From Nitrospira sp. (GTDB lineage Bacteria > Nitrospirota > Nitrospiria > Nitrospirales > Nitrospiraceae): a stretch of 64,000 bases of DNA. The stretch covers positions 16,016 through 80,015 of the forward strand of contig JANDJK010000002.1 of NCBI GenBank assembly GCA_024330925.1. Reading direction: 5' to 3'. Made by a program: the position numbers and the translations under genes. Below, one piece after another: positions 9,505-17,986 of this stretch (positions are counted from its first letter, which is position 1; the number at the start of each line of letters is the position of its first letter). Below the pieces are notes generated by a model. It saw nothing but the letters and a program-made list of their open reading frames with translations. It did not search any database and had not been told where the DNA came from.

Positions 9505-11532
9505 TTACTTGAGGGACAAGATCATCTGAAACAGCTCGTCAGACACTCGAATAAGGCGTGATGCCGCCTCGAACCCTCGCTGAAACTTGATCAACGCAAT
9601 CAACTCCTCATCCAATGAAACGCCAGACACCTGAGCCCGCATTGCATCAACTTGATCGCGCAGAACTTCGTGAGCCTCGAATTCCCGCGTGGTCGCATTA
9701 ACTCTCACGCCGAAATCCGCTGCACGCTGCCGATAAGCGTCCTGCAGCGTTGCAGGCCCCAGATGTTCAAACGAACGAAATTGCAGTCCAGCCAACGCCA
9801 GCATGTTCGCATTGTTGGCTGGCACCCCGTTGCGCACGGTGGAGGCGGCCACCGACGCCGGATCTGTCAACACCACGGACAGATCCCGTGCCGCGTGATT
9901 GTATGAATTGACGACTAACTCATCGCCAGAAGCGGGAACACCCGTAACCGTCACGCTAATGCCATCAAAATGAAACATCTGAGGACCAGTATAGGAGCCC
10001 GATGCCGCAGTGCTGAGCCCTGACAGCAAACCGAGTGACGATCGTGCTGTACCACCGGTAACATCCACCGATGAAGAGACGGTTGTCGAATTCGATGTCA
10101 GCACGAACCGATTCGTAGTCGTGTCAAATACCACCGTCACCGACTTCCCGGCGGCTTGCAACGTCGCATCCGCATTGATGCGAGTCTGAATCTCCACCGC
10201 CAGCGCGGCACCCGACGTGTAAGGCTGGCCAGGCGACGCAGAACCGGTGAGCGTAATCGTACCTGATGTGACCCCGTCCACGGTCACGGTCAACGTATCA
10301 TTGCTGCCCGTCACAATGGAAAGGGGAGCATCCACCGAGGGAGGAGAGATGACCGTGCCTAGATAATTGCCACGAATCGGCAAGCCAGTCGTTCGATCAA
10401 CGATCGAATAGACCGTTGCCGAAGCAAATCGAATCTCATAGTCGCGAAACGTCAAGAGGCTGGGTGCCGCCAGAGCCCCCCCTTGAGCCGCTACTGTCCC
10501 CTGATTCGACAGCGCGGCTTTAGTCGAAACTGCCGGCATGCTAAACACATCCAGCCCTGTCGTTCCATCGAGACCGTACCCGCTACGGTGAATCTGGTTA
10601 ACGGCACTCGCCACTGTCGCAGCAATGCGATCGAACGTCTGACGCAACTCCGTGAGGATCGAATCTCGCACCTCGAGCAGGCTCCGCAACCGTCCGTTGG
10701 CGATCAGATCCCCGATGCTCAATGCCCTGGTGCCCCCCATGAGATAGCCCACGGACACATCACCGTCGCCTCCCGGCTCTTCCACGGCACTCAGCTCACG
10801 CGCAACCTCTCCATCCACCAGCACCTGGCCCCTCGCAACAAACACGGACACCGCACCCGTGGAGTGCTCCAGCGTCGTCACATCGATCTTTTCGGCCAAT
10901 TCGTTGATGGCCTGCTGCCGCTGATCCCGCAAGTCGTTGGCGTTTTGACCCGTCAATTCGGCGGTCACAATTTTGCCATTCAACATGGCGATTCTGCGCG
11001 ATAGATCATTGATTTCGCTGATAGTCTGTCGAAGATGAAAATTGATCGCCCGTCTCTCCTCTTCGAGATCGAAAAACGCTTGATTAAGGCTGAAGGCAAG
11101 GTGCTGGGACTTCGCTAGAAATACTGACCGAGCTGCCAGCTCGCCTGGATTGGTTGCGACATCCTGGGCCGCCTGAAAAAATTCCGTTAATTCGCCTGCC
11201 ACTCCCTGCGTGACACCGTCACCAAAGATCATTTCCAGACGGGACAACAGATCTTTGGCTACCGACAATCGTCCCATGTTCTGCCGCGACAACATCACTT
11301 GCGCGTCCACAAATTGATCAACGGACCGGCGAATTGAGGCGGCATACACACCGGTGCCAACCATTCCTGGCCGGCCAGTAATCGGCGGACGCTCCGATAA
11401 GACAGTCACCTGCCGCGAATACCCCGGCGTATTGACGTTCGCCACATTATGGCCCGTGACAGTCAAGGCCACTTGTGACGTGGCCAATGCGGTTTTGGCG
11501 ATCTCAAAGAGAGAACCGATACCACCAGTCAT
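9505..11532 (-). CDS. flgK: Flagellar hook-associated protein 1, enlarged
   Basis: The hook-filament junction protein next to the hook. The family start GSLFEIAKTALATSQVALTVTGHNVANVNTPGYSRQ and the C-terminal VSLDEELIALIKFQRGFEAASRLIRVSDELFQMIL are clear. I prefer ATG 11532 because CAGGG lies at good spacing; ATG 11538 would overlap the flgN stop as ATGA but has the purine run too close. About 675 residues, longer than many homologues. An insert (about residues 403-508 counted from this start) closely resembles one in FlgL: GSNDTLTVTVDGVTSGTI, then IQTRINADATLQAAGKSVTVVFD. The chaperone gene flgN is immediately upstream. Confidence 0.93.
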   Translation of the reverse strand: MTGGIGSLFEIAKTALATSQVALTVTGHNVANVNTPGYSRQVTVLSERPPITGRPGMVGTGVYAASIRRSVDQFVDAQVMLSRQNMGRLSVAKDLLSRLEMIFGDGVTQGVAGELTEFFQAAQDVATNPGELAARSVFLAKSQHLAFSLNQAFFDLEEERRAINFHLRQTISEINDLSRRIAMLNGKIVTAELTGQNANDLRDQRQQAINELAEKIDVTTLEHSTGAVSVFVARGQVLVDGEVARELSAVEEPGGDGDVSVGYLMGGTRALSIGDLIANGRLRSLLEVRDSILTELRQTFDRIAATVASAVNQIHRSGYGLDGTTGLDVFSMPAVSTKAALSNQGTVAAQGGALAAPSLLTFRDYEIRFASATVYSIVDRTTGLPIRGNYLGTVISPPSVDAPLSIVTGSNDTLTVTVDGVTSGTITLTGSASPGQPYTSGAALAVEIQTRINADATLQAAGKSVTVVFDTTTNRFVLTSNSTTVSSSVDVTGGTARSSLGLLSGLSTAASGSYTGPQMFHFDGISVTVTGVPASGDELVVNSYNHAARDLSVVLTDPASVAASTVRNGVPANNANMLALAGLQFRSFEHLGPATLQDAYRQRAADFGVRVNATTREFEAHEVLRDQVDAMRAQVSGVSLDEELIALIKFQRGFEAASRLIRVSDELFQMILSLK

Positions 11533-11534
11533 GG

Positions 11535-12041
11535 TCATCCCTGCTGCGACAGAATACCGTGCGCCCACATAGATATCCGTCGGCCATCACTTCCATAGCT
11601 CTCTGGTCCCGACGACGCTAACCTTGCAGCCGACAGGGTTTGATCAAGCACCAAGCGAACGGCCTCCACCAACGAACCGTTCCTCTTCAATTCCTCGCAA
11701 ACCCGTTGCGCCATTCGAGACAACGAGTCGTATCGTGTTTGAAAGACCGCTGCCGCTTCCTGACCAAGCAGTTCTCCCATAGCCCGGAAAGAGGCAGGAG
11801 CATCACCGTGCTGGAGCAGGAGAGTTCGCGCCGTTTCGTTCGCCTCTTGACTCAACCGTTGGAGGGACTCCAGCAACATCAGCCGTTTGTCATTGACAGC
11901 ATGCAATCGCTCAAGATCCAAACTCCGGATCGCCTGCCGCTCCTCGTACATTGTTTGGAGCAATGTCTGGCAAACAGCTTCTTGTTCACTGATCAGCCGC
12001 AACAGGTCGACTCCTCCCAGCATATGAGGCTGTGTGTTCAT
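11535..12041 (-). CDS. flgN: Flagellar export chaperone FlgN-like
   Basis: A 168-residue, largely helical cytoplasmic protein (LLRLISEQEAVCQTLLQTMYEERQAIRSLDLERLHAVNDKRLMLLESLQRL) with the FlgN family pattern: an N-terminal coiled-coil half with an 'eR.al...d...l..l...K..ll..l' stretch. FlgN keeps FlgK and FlgL soluble and guides them to the export gate. The call rests on this pattern plus position: between flgM and flgK, overlapping the flgK start region. The ribosome site is weak (AAGAAGCCTTC). Sequence conservation in this family is low, so confidence is below that of the structural genes. Confidence 0.8.
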   Translation of the reverse strand: MNTQPHMLGGVDLLRLISEQEAVCQTLLQTMYEERQAIRSLDLERLHAVNDKRLMLLESLQRLSQEANETARTLLLQHGDAPASFRAMGELLGQEAAAVFQTRYDSLSRMAQRVCEELKRNGSLVEAVRLVLDQTLSAARLASSGPESYGSDGRRISMWAHGILSQQG

Positions 12042-12136
12042 GAAGGCTTCTTGCGGGACGGCCCAGACGACGGAACCATCGCTCGGGAGATCTCTCTACT
12101 TCTCCGTTCCCATTCCAAAGGGAGCATTCGACCCCA

Positions 12137-12442
12137 TTAGAGCACAGCGTCGGTCAGCACATACTTGATCAGTGCATCTCCCACTTTCCGCCCGCTGACG
12201 TCGTAGGTGCCATTCTCCATTTCCTGTCTAATTCGATTGATTCGTTCCAGCCGAGCCGGATCTGGCTGCTCAACCATAGCCAACATCCGCTGGAGCTCTT
12301 TAGCCCGCTCAGAGATTTGAACCTGATCTTTCGCCGGTTCCCGCGAAATGGGTGGGGATTTTCCCCCCGCTCCATCGACATCCTGTACCCCGAAAATCAA
12401 CCTTGCTAGATGATCGGCTTTCCCGTTTCCCGATATATGCAT
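12137..12442 (-). CDS. flgM: Anti-sigma28 factor FlgM
   Basis: A 101-residue protein that binds FliA until the hook-basal body is complete and is then exported. The C-terminal half carries the family pattern DQVQISERAKELQRML ... DPARLERINRIRQEMENGTYDVSGRKVGDALIKYVL, and the N-terminus is likely disordered, as usual. The ribosome site AGGAGTCGTCCC precedes ATG 12442. It is the first gene of the unit driven by the sigma28-like promoter 12536-12563, giving a negative feedback in which FliA drives its own inhibitor. A leader of about 90 bases separates promoter and gene. Confidence 0.92.
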   Translation of the reverse strand: MHISGNGKADHLARLIFGVQDVDGAGGKSPPISREPAKDQVQISERAKELQRMLAMVEQPDPARLERINRIRQEMENGTYDVSGRKVGDALIKYVLTDAVL

Positions 12443-12535
12443 GGGACGACTCCTTCTCTTTGCGTATTTTTCTTATGCTACCCCTCACCAGATTGCCCCT
12501 GCGGCATGGCAAGTCCCGTATTATTTCCCCTTATT

Positions 12536-12563
12536 CTATCGGTTAGGATGGGCCCAAACTTGA
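12536..12563 (-). promoter_or_regulatory. Sigma28 (FliA) promoter for flgM-flgN-flgK-flgL-csrA-fliW
   Basis: On the minus strand, TCAAGTTT, then 12 bases, then ACCGATAG. The consensus is TAAAGTTT, 11-12 bases, GCCGATAA: seven of eight and six of eight bases fit with proper spacing. It overlaps the last codons of flgJ and lies about 90 bases ahead of flgM, exactly where a late flagellar promoter is expected. Confidence 0.75.
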
Positions 12564-12947
12564 GCCGCTGCTGCCTACTCCTCTCTGCTGCTCAGCATAG
12601 ACTTCAAACAGACGAGCCAAGCCAAGGCCACCTGCTTCTGCTGCCCGCCTCCCAATCTCTTCGTCAGACAGGAAATTGAGATAGACTCCTTCCCTGTTGG
12701 CTACAGCCCCCTGGGGAATGGTTTCCCTCATCACCTTGAACAGGTAGGCAATGAAGTAGGCCTCAAACGCTCGGCCTGCTTCCCGCACTTGCCGACGCTC
12801 TTCCTCTTGTGGATTAAGATTTCGACTGATTTGAGCTTGCCTTGTCAAGCCAACGGTTTGAAAAGATTCTCCCGCCAACCACGGATCGGGCCCCATCGTT
12901 CGCGGCAACAGCAGACCATTCTCTTTTCCATTCAATCGCTCAATCAT
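12543..12947 (-). CDS. flgJ: Flagellar rod-binding protein FlgJ (no muramidase domain)
   Basis: A 134-residue protein matching the N-terminal rod-binding half of FlgJ: AGRAFEAYFIAYLFKVMRETIPQG ... YLNFLSDEEIGRRAAEAGGLGLARLFEVY. FlgJ caps the growing rod in the periplasm. The C-terminal peptidoglycan hydrolase domain found in enterobacteria is absent, as in many other phyla, so another hydrolase must open the wall. It follows flgI by 22 bases and is last in the flgF-flgJ unit; its end overlaps the promoter of flgM. The ribosome site is GAGAGGTGGTGCACG before ATG 12947. Confidence 0.88.
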   Translation of the reverse strand: MIERLNGKENGLLLPRTMGPDPWLAGESFQTVGLTRQAQISRNLNPQEEERRQVREAGRAFEAYFIAYLFKVMRETIPQGAVANREGVYLNFLSDEEIGRRAAEAGGLGLARLFEVYAEQQRGVGSSGSSLGPS

Positions 12948-12969
12948 CGTGCACCACCTCTCGTCGCCG

Positions 12970-14388
12970 TCACATGATCTCCAACTTGGCTTGCAACGAC
13001 CCAGCCGATTGCAAGGCTGATAAAATTGCGACCAGGTCCCGCGGAGTCACACCCACCGCATTCAGCGCGCGAACTACATCGCCCAACGTCACTGCCTGGT
13101 CCACAACCATCAAGCGCGACTCCTGTTCCTTGACCTCGGTCTGGACATCTGGTGTGACGACCGTTTGTCCGCCCGTCGAACCAACCACCGGAGCAGGCGG
13201 CTGCGAGACATTGAGCGTGTTTTTGACAGAAATCGTTAGGTTTCCGTGGGAAATGGCGCAGGTTGCAATCCGAACATGTTCTCCCAACACCACCGTGCCA
13301 GTCCGTTCGTTGACGACGACTTTTGCTACCGCATCGACGGCTACATCAAGTCCCTCTATCGCGGCAATGTACTCCACCACACGCCCACGGAACTCTGGCG
13401 GAACAGAGCCCCTCACCTGACCCGCATTGACGGCCACGGCGCTGCCCTTGCCAAAGACCCCTTCAATCGCCTCTGCCACCCGAGCCGCCGTCGTGAAATC
13501 CGGCTGTCGAAGCAACACCGACACCGTTTCCCACGAATCGATATCGACCACCGCTTCTTTCTCGATAATAGCCCCGCCTGGCACAATGCCAGTGACCTGA
13601 TGATTCTTTATGACCGTTGCCCCTCCTGCCCCACCAGACCCACCGAGAAACCCGCCGATCGACACCGGCCCTTGCGCCACCGCATACACTTGCTGATTCG
13701 CCGCCTTGAGGGGGGTCAGCAACAACGTCCCACCCTGTAGACTCTTCGCATTGGCCATCGATGAGACGACCGCATCGAGCGTCATACCGGGCTTCGCAAA
13801 CGGCGGCAATTTGGCAGTCACCATCACAGAGGCGATGTTCCTGGTCAACAACTGAATCGGATCAATGACCAGATTGACCCCCATTTTGTTTAACATGGAC
13901 ATCATCGCCTGAATGGTGAACTGCCCACCAATCACCTGATCACCCGTTCGATCTAATCCCACCACCAGCCCATAGCCGATCAACTGATTGTCCCGCACTC
14001 CCTCGATAGAGCCGATGTCCTTGATCCGCACCGCAGTTGCCGGGAGCGGCCAGAGCAATGAGCCGATCACCACCAGCCACACGATCACGCGCGGCAGTAC
14101 TGTGGTCGAGCGGCACTTGCTGCCGAACGGACGCGGAGGGATCACCGGGGCTTGCCTCCGGCGAATCCAAATGCGCGAAAGCCATCCCTTTTCGGCCATT
14201 GGTTCGGGCGACAAAGCCATCGGGGGACGATCCATAACCCCGGCGTCTCTACGGCCCGGCGACAGAGGAGGGTTGCAATCGGCACGCCGCAACACGCCGC
14301 TAATGACCATCATGCGTAGAGACGCCAGAGTGATGGATAGGGGCTGGAGCCGTCCCCTTGATGACACCTCATGTTTGGACCTTGACAT
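12970..14388 (-). CDS. flgI: Flagellar P-ring protein FlgI with long N-terminal extension
   Basis: Forms the bushing of the rod in the peptidoglycan layer. The mature protein begins after a signal-like segment (VIVWLVVIGSLLWPLPATA) with the family motif VRIKDIGSIEGVRDNQLIGYGLVVGLDRTGDQ, and ends LVAILSALQSAGSLQAKLEIM. The best ribosome site (AGAGG, 7 bases before ATG) points to ATG 14388, which places about 100 unexplained residues before the signal segment. The extension is Arg/Pro-rich and of low complexity, so a downstream start (for example the ATG at 14202 or a GTG at the signal segment) is also possible, though neither has a clear ribosome site. flgH ends 33 bases upstream. Confidence 0.9.
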   Translation of the reverse strand: MSRSKHEVSSRGRLQPLSITLASLRMMVISGVLRRADCNPPLSPGRRDAGVMDRPPMALSPEPMAEKGWLSRIWIRRRQAPVIPPRPFGSKCRSTTVLPRVIVWLVVIGSLLWPLPATAVRIKDIGSIEGVRDNQLIGYGLVVGLDRTGDQVIGGQFTIQAMMSMLNKMGVNLVIDPIQLLTRNIASVMVTAKLPPFAKPGMTLDAVVSSMANAKSLQGGTLLLTPLKAANQQVYAVAQGPVSIGGFLGGSGGAGGATVIKNHQVTGIVPGGAIIEKEAVVDIDSWETVSVLLRQPDFTTAARVAEAIEGVFGKGSAVAVNAGQVRGSVPPEFRGRVVEYIAAIEGLDVAVDAVAKVVVNERTGTVVLGEHVRIATCAISHGNLTISVKNTLNVSQPPAPVVGSTGGQTVVTPDVQTEVKEQESRLMVVDQAVTLGDVVRALNAVGVTPRDLVAILSALQSAGSLQAKLEIM

Positions 14389-14421
14389 GGAAACACCTCT
14401 GTGGTCTCTGCCACGCACCGG

Positions 14422-15108
14422 CTAAAAAGGATAGAGCCAATCCAAAATTCTTACGAACCACCCAGGATGTTGGACATCGTCTAGGACTCCAAGGCCCGAA
14501 TATTCAATCTTCGCGTCAGCAATCGCCGAGGACAGCACCGTGTTTTTGGTATCAACATCGACTCGACGCACCACACCCGAAATCGTCATCAACTGTTTCT
14601 CGTTGTTAACCGTGACCTCCCGCCGTCCCTCAATGCGAAGGTCGCCGTTCGGCAAGACCTCTGTCACGATGGCAGAAATGGTGCCGGTCAATGTCCCTGC
14701 CCGGTTAGTCGCGCCTTTTCCTCCAAACTTGCTGTTCGCGGATGCGTCGATACCAAATCCTCGCCTGGTCTCATCACTGACCCTGAAACCCGGAATCCCG
14801 AAATACCCCATTCCGCTGCCAACTAGACTGTTTTGAACCGTTGACTCCCGCTGCGCAGCCGTGTCAGCTGATTTTGAGCCTTTGTGCTTCTCATTGATTC
14901 TGACGGTCAAAATATCACCAACCCGCATAGCGCGCAGATCCTCATACAGGTACGCCCGTCCGTTCTCTTCCTGCCAGAGAGACCCTAAGGTCTTAGGAGG
15001 AGGGAGAGGGGGCACGGTGATTTTCCTCGACGTATCGGGAGGAGAGGTACAGGCACTCAATACCAACACCATCCCGACCCACCATCCTCGAATATTGCGT
15101 CGTGTCAT
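14422..15108 (-). CDS. flgH: Flagellar L-ring lipoprotein FlgH
   Basis: Outer-membrane ring subunit of Gram-negative flagella. A lipoprotein signal is visible (MTRRNIRGWWVGMVLVLSAC with lipobox LSAC). The body carries SLWQEENGRAYLYEDLRAMRVGDILTVRINE and the C-terminal SAKIEYSG-type motif (SSAIADAKIEYSGLG), diagnostic for FlgH. ATG 15108 gives a normal signal peptide; ATG 15129 would add seven residues but has no ribosome site. The length, about 228 residues, is normal. It lies between flgA and flgI in the rod/ring unit. Confidence 0.93.
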   Translation of the reverse strand: MTRRNIRGWWVGMVLVLSACTSPPDTSRKITVPPLPPPKTLGSLWQEENGRAYLYEDLRAMRVGDILTVRINEKHKGSKSADTAAQRESTVQNSLVGSGMGYFGIPGFRVSDETRRGFGIDASANSKFGGKGATNRAGTLTGTISAIVTEVLPNGDLRIEGRREVTVNNEKQLMTISGVVRRVDVDTKNTVLSSAIADAKIEYSGLGVLDDVQHPGWFVRILDWLYPF

Positions 15109-15259
15109 TTTGCTCGTTCCGCAACTCATGACGGCACCGTCGCCGACCAGTTGTATCTACTCCTCAGCTGCTTTGGCGATTGTGCTATACCAACCTGCGG
15201 AGCTCACACGCGAGAACCTCCGGCCACCCGGCACGCGAGCCCGACCATCCACTGCTTGG

Positions 15260-15994
15260 TCAGAACTCCACTTGAACGAGGCCAGGGGCGACCACTTTGG
15301 CGCGCAATTCTTTGCCAGAATCCGAATTGGCCACCAGAATCGTTTGGCCAACCTGCCCACTCGACTTGGTGACTCCATAGGCGTGAACCACCAAGCCGCC
15401 ACGTCGGGCCTCGATCAAGACCCGCTCACCTTTTTTGATCACCAGAGGAGCCTTCAAGAAGGCTGCGCGGATCGGCGTATCCATGGGCAGCGGCCGTGCG
15501 GCACTCCGTCCGATCACCTGCTCTGCATCAACGAGGTACGAATGGTTGAGCTGAAACACCCGTACCCGCACGGTCTTAAGGTCGGCTTCCTCGATAATCT
15601 CATCCGGTCTGACAAATCGATTAAGCGCAATCGCATCGATCATCGCCTCCACATCGGCCGCGACGTCCACTGTCTTCCACGCCTTGCCATTGATTGTTAC
15701 TGCTACCTGGAAATGACGACGCCCCATCCGCTCTTCCGGGCGAACCGGAACCACACGCCAATCCGCCGCACCGGCTGGCAGAGCAATCGGCTCAGCAGGG
15801 TCCAGGACCGTCACCCGAACATCTTTGACACCCGGCGCCCACTCTTTTTCCAGGTACTGTTCAATCGCTTTTCCGAGAGCTTCTGGTGTTACGGTTTGCT
15901 TTGCTCCCGACGGAGTTTCAGCCCAGATGCCATCGTCTGCTCCCACCACGATTCCGATGACCACGCAGACCACCGATATCAACCCAGGCTTCAT
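15260..15994 (-). CDS. flgA: Flagellar P-ring assembly chaperone FlgA
   Basis: Periplasmic chaperone needed to build the FlgI ring. The 244-residue protein has a signal peptide (MKPGLISVVCVVIGIVVGADDGIWA) and a C-terminal SAF-type domain: RFVRPDEIIEEADLKTVRV ... IGRSAARPLPMDTPIRAAFLKAPLVIKKGERVLI. A strong ribosome site AGGAGGAATC precedes ATG 15994. It lies 18 bases after flgG, followed by flgH and flgI, the ring it helps to assemble. About 150 bases separate it from flgH without any recognised feature. Confidence 0.9.
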   Translation of the reverse strand: MKPGLISVVCVVIGIVVGADDGIWAETPSGAKQTVTPEALGKAIEQYLEKEWAPGVKDVRVTVLDPAEPIALPAGAADWRVVPVRPEERMGRRHFQVAVTINGKAWKTVDVAADVEAMIDAIALNRFVRPDEIIEEADLKTVRVRVFQLNHSYLVDAEQVIGRSAARPLPMDTPIRAAFLKAPLVIKKGERVLIEARRGGLVVHAYGVTKSSGQVGQTILVANSDSGKELRAKVVAPGLVQVEF

Positions 15995-16012
15995 GATTCC
16001 TCCTTGCCACTT

Positions 16013-16804
16013 TTATCGCCGGAGATTGTTGGCGATGGCCATCATCTCATCCGCCGCTTGAATGGTCTTCGAATTGATCTCATAGCTTCGCTGAGCGATG
16101 ATCATGTTGACCATCTCCTCTGCCAAATTGACGTTTGAGCTTTCCAGAAAGCCCTGTTGAATCGTTCCGAAGCCAGTCGCAAATCCTCCTGTCCCCTGGA
16201 TCGGAGGGCCAGAAGAAAAACTGTCGATAAACAGGTTGTTACCCATCGCAACCAATCCAGCCGGATTGTCGAAACGCGTCAACTGAATCTGGCCGACCTG
16301 CGAGGCCTGCGTCACCCCGGGCAACAAAACTGACACCGTACCGTCCTGGCCGATATCAATCTTCAAGGCACCGGAGGGAATCGTGATCACGGGATTGAGT
16401 AGATCCCCATCGCCTGTCACCAGATTGCCAACGTTGTCACGCTTGAACGAGCCGTTGCGCGTGTACATGATGGTGCCGTCAGGACGAGACACCTGAAAAA
16501 AACCGGGGCCGTCGATCGCCAAATCGAGTTCGTTATTGGTCTGACGCATATTGCCTTGGAGCCATTCCTTAGCTACCGTGGTCGGCCGGACACCGGCCCC
16601 CACTTGAATGCCTACTGGAAAGACACCCACGCTTGAGGCATTAGTGCCAGGCAGACGTTGAATTTGATACAGCAAATCGGCAAATTCCGCCCGGCTCCGT
16701 TTAAAAGAGTTCGTGTTGACATTGGCAAGGTTGTGCGCGATCGTATCGACATTGATCTGCTGGGCGGTCATGCCAGTCGCCGCCGTCCACATAGCTCGAA
16801 TCAT
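16013..16804 (-). CDS. flgG: Flagellar distal rod protein FlgG
   Basis: A 263-residue rod subunit. The family N-terminus MIRAMWTAATGMTAQQINVDTIAHNLANVNTNSFKRSRAEFADLLYQ and the C-terminus GFLESSNVNLAEEMVNMIIAQRSYEINSKTIQAADEMMAIANNLRR are nearly textbook. A ribosome site GGAGAGGTGAC precedes ATG 16804. It lies between flgF and flgA. It is exported by the flagellar apparatus without a cleaved signal. Confidence 0.97.
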   Translation of the reverse strand: MIRAMWTAATGMTAQQINVDTIAHNLANVNTNSFKRSRAEFADLLYQIQRLPGTNASSVGVFPVGIQVGAGVRPTTVAKEWLQGNMRQTNNELDLAIDGPGFFQVSRPDGTIMYTRNGSFKRDNVGNLVTGDGDLLNPVITIPSGALKIDIGQDGTVSVLLPGVTQASQVGQIQLTRFDNPAGLVAMGNNLFIDSFSSGPPIQGTGGFATGFGTIQQGFLESSNVNLAEEMVNMIIAQRSYEINSKTIQAADEMMAIANNLRR

Positions 16805-16912
16805 GTCACCTCTCCTTCTCGTTTCTCTTTTTCACCTTCACGCTTCCGGAGTGATCGCTCGACGACGCCTGTTTCCGTCGTAAGTGTCGTGGAGCACGAG
16901 ACCGCCTTCGTG

Positions 16913-17680
16913 TCACGCTACTCGTCCGACCTCTTGGATTGCCGTTTCAGCCATTTTGTCGAGTGTCTGAATCAGTTTGTGCACCGACTCGTACCCCCGC
17001 ATACCTTGGATCAGTTTGACCATCTCGCCAATCACATTGACGTTGGATTCTTCGATATAACCAACTTGAATGACCGACTGTTTGGCTGGTCTACCGTGAT
17101 CAGCAACAAACAACCCTCCTTCAGATTTCTGCGGCATTGCGTCAGAGGGAAATTCTACAAGTTTGATGGTCGCGACTGGTTTGTTGTTGACCCGGATTGT
17201 TCCCTGAGCATCGATCTCTATTGTTCCGACTGGCAGTTTAATCTCACCGGACGTTCCCATCACAGGATAGCCCAGACCGGTGACCAACCGTCGCTGGCCA
17301 TCAAGCGAAAACATGCCGTTGCGGGTATAGCGAATCCCTTGAGGCGTCCGTACCTCAAAGAACCCATCTCCTTGAATCGCCAGATCCAAAGGGTTACCGG
17401 TCAAACGAATTCGTCCCGGCTCAAAAGTCGTCGTCACACGATCCGGGGCTGCAAAGAGCCGCTCCGGCGTCCCCAGCGGCCGAGCAATAGCCCGCTGTAT
17501 CACCCCCGTGCTTCCCATCACGGGAACAAATCCTCGGTGAGGGGGAAAGATGGTCTTGAACGCCTGCTGGTCTTGCTTGAAACCAGCAGTGGTCACATTG
17601 GCCATGTTGTTGGCGAAGATCTGCATGCGCCGTTCATGAGCCAACGCTCCGGACAAGGCAGGATAAATTCCACGATTCAT
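16913..17680 (-). CDS. flgF: Flagellar proximal rod protein FlgF
   Basis: A 255-residue rod protein, paralogous to FlgG: MNRGIYPALSGALAHERRMQIFANNMANVTTAGFKQD at the start and GYIEESNVNVIGEMVKLIQGMRGYESVHKLIQTLDKM at the end. The shorter D1 domain and its position before flgG support FlgF rather than a second FlgG. A ribosome site GAGGAGGGAACGAACTAGTT precedes ATG 17680. It is first in the flgF-G-A-H-I-J unit and has a near-consensus sigma54 promoter about 30 bases upstream. Confidence 0.9.
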   Translation of the reverse strand: MNRGIYPALSGALAHERRMQIFANNMANVTTAGFKQDQQAFKTIFPPHRGFVPVMGSTGVIQRAIARPLGTPERLFAAPDRVTTTFEPGRIRLTGNPLDLAIQGDGFFEVRTPQGIRYTRNGMFSLDGQRRLVTGLGYPVMGTSGEIKLPVGTIEIDAQGTIRVNNKPVATIKLVEFPSDAMPQKSEGGLFVADHGRPAKQSVIQVGYIEESNVNVIGEMVKLIQGMRGYESVHKLIQTLDKMAETAIQEVGRVA

Positions 17681-17710
17681 AACTAGTTCGTTCCCTCCTC
17701 ACCGGGATTT

Positions 17711-17730
17711 GAGCAACCCCTGTGCCAACC
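17711..17730 (-). promoter_or_regulatory. Sigma54 promoter for the flgF-flgJ unit
   Basis: On the minus strand TTGGCAC-AGGGG-TTGCT, a match to TTGGCAC-N5-TTGC with the invariant GG-N10-GC spacing. Transcription would begin near 17700, about 20 bases before the flgF ATG and just ahead of the GAGGAGGG ribosome site. The 306-bp fliA-flgF gap otherwise holds only a doubtful 67-codon ORF and no clear terminator. Upstream enhancer sites cannot be assigned by eye. Confidence 0.8.
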
Positions 17731-17986
17731 ATCCTTGCACGATCTGATCATCCCCGGATCGAGCTCACCAAGCAAAACGATTGATTTTTTAGAAGAAGGT
17801 CCTTCCGTGTTGCTTCACACATGAGAGCGGACCAACATTGTGATCGCCCCGCTTTCTTCATGCAGGAGAGCTTTGCCGCCTCGTTGGGAAAAATCTTCCC
17901 TTCGCCCATTACACGCACGGGAGCAGCAGATTGCCGAAGACAAGTGGTCATCGCCCCTGACTTCTTTTCTACCGCCCCTCATGTCA

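Noticed and set aside
14861-16138. 425-codon plus-strand ORF opposite flgH and flgA
   Set aside because: Overlaps two clear flagellar genes and an intergenic region; Arg/His/Pro-rich shadow translation without motif.
16658-17686. 342-codon plus-strand ORF opposite flgG and flgF
   Set aside because: Antisense shadow of two well-supported rod genes.
17748-17951. 67-codon minus-strand ORF between fliA and flgF
   Set aside because: No ribosome site, no motif, and it sits between fliA and the sigma54 promoter of flgF; likely leader or spacer.
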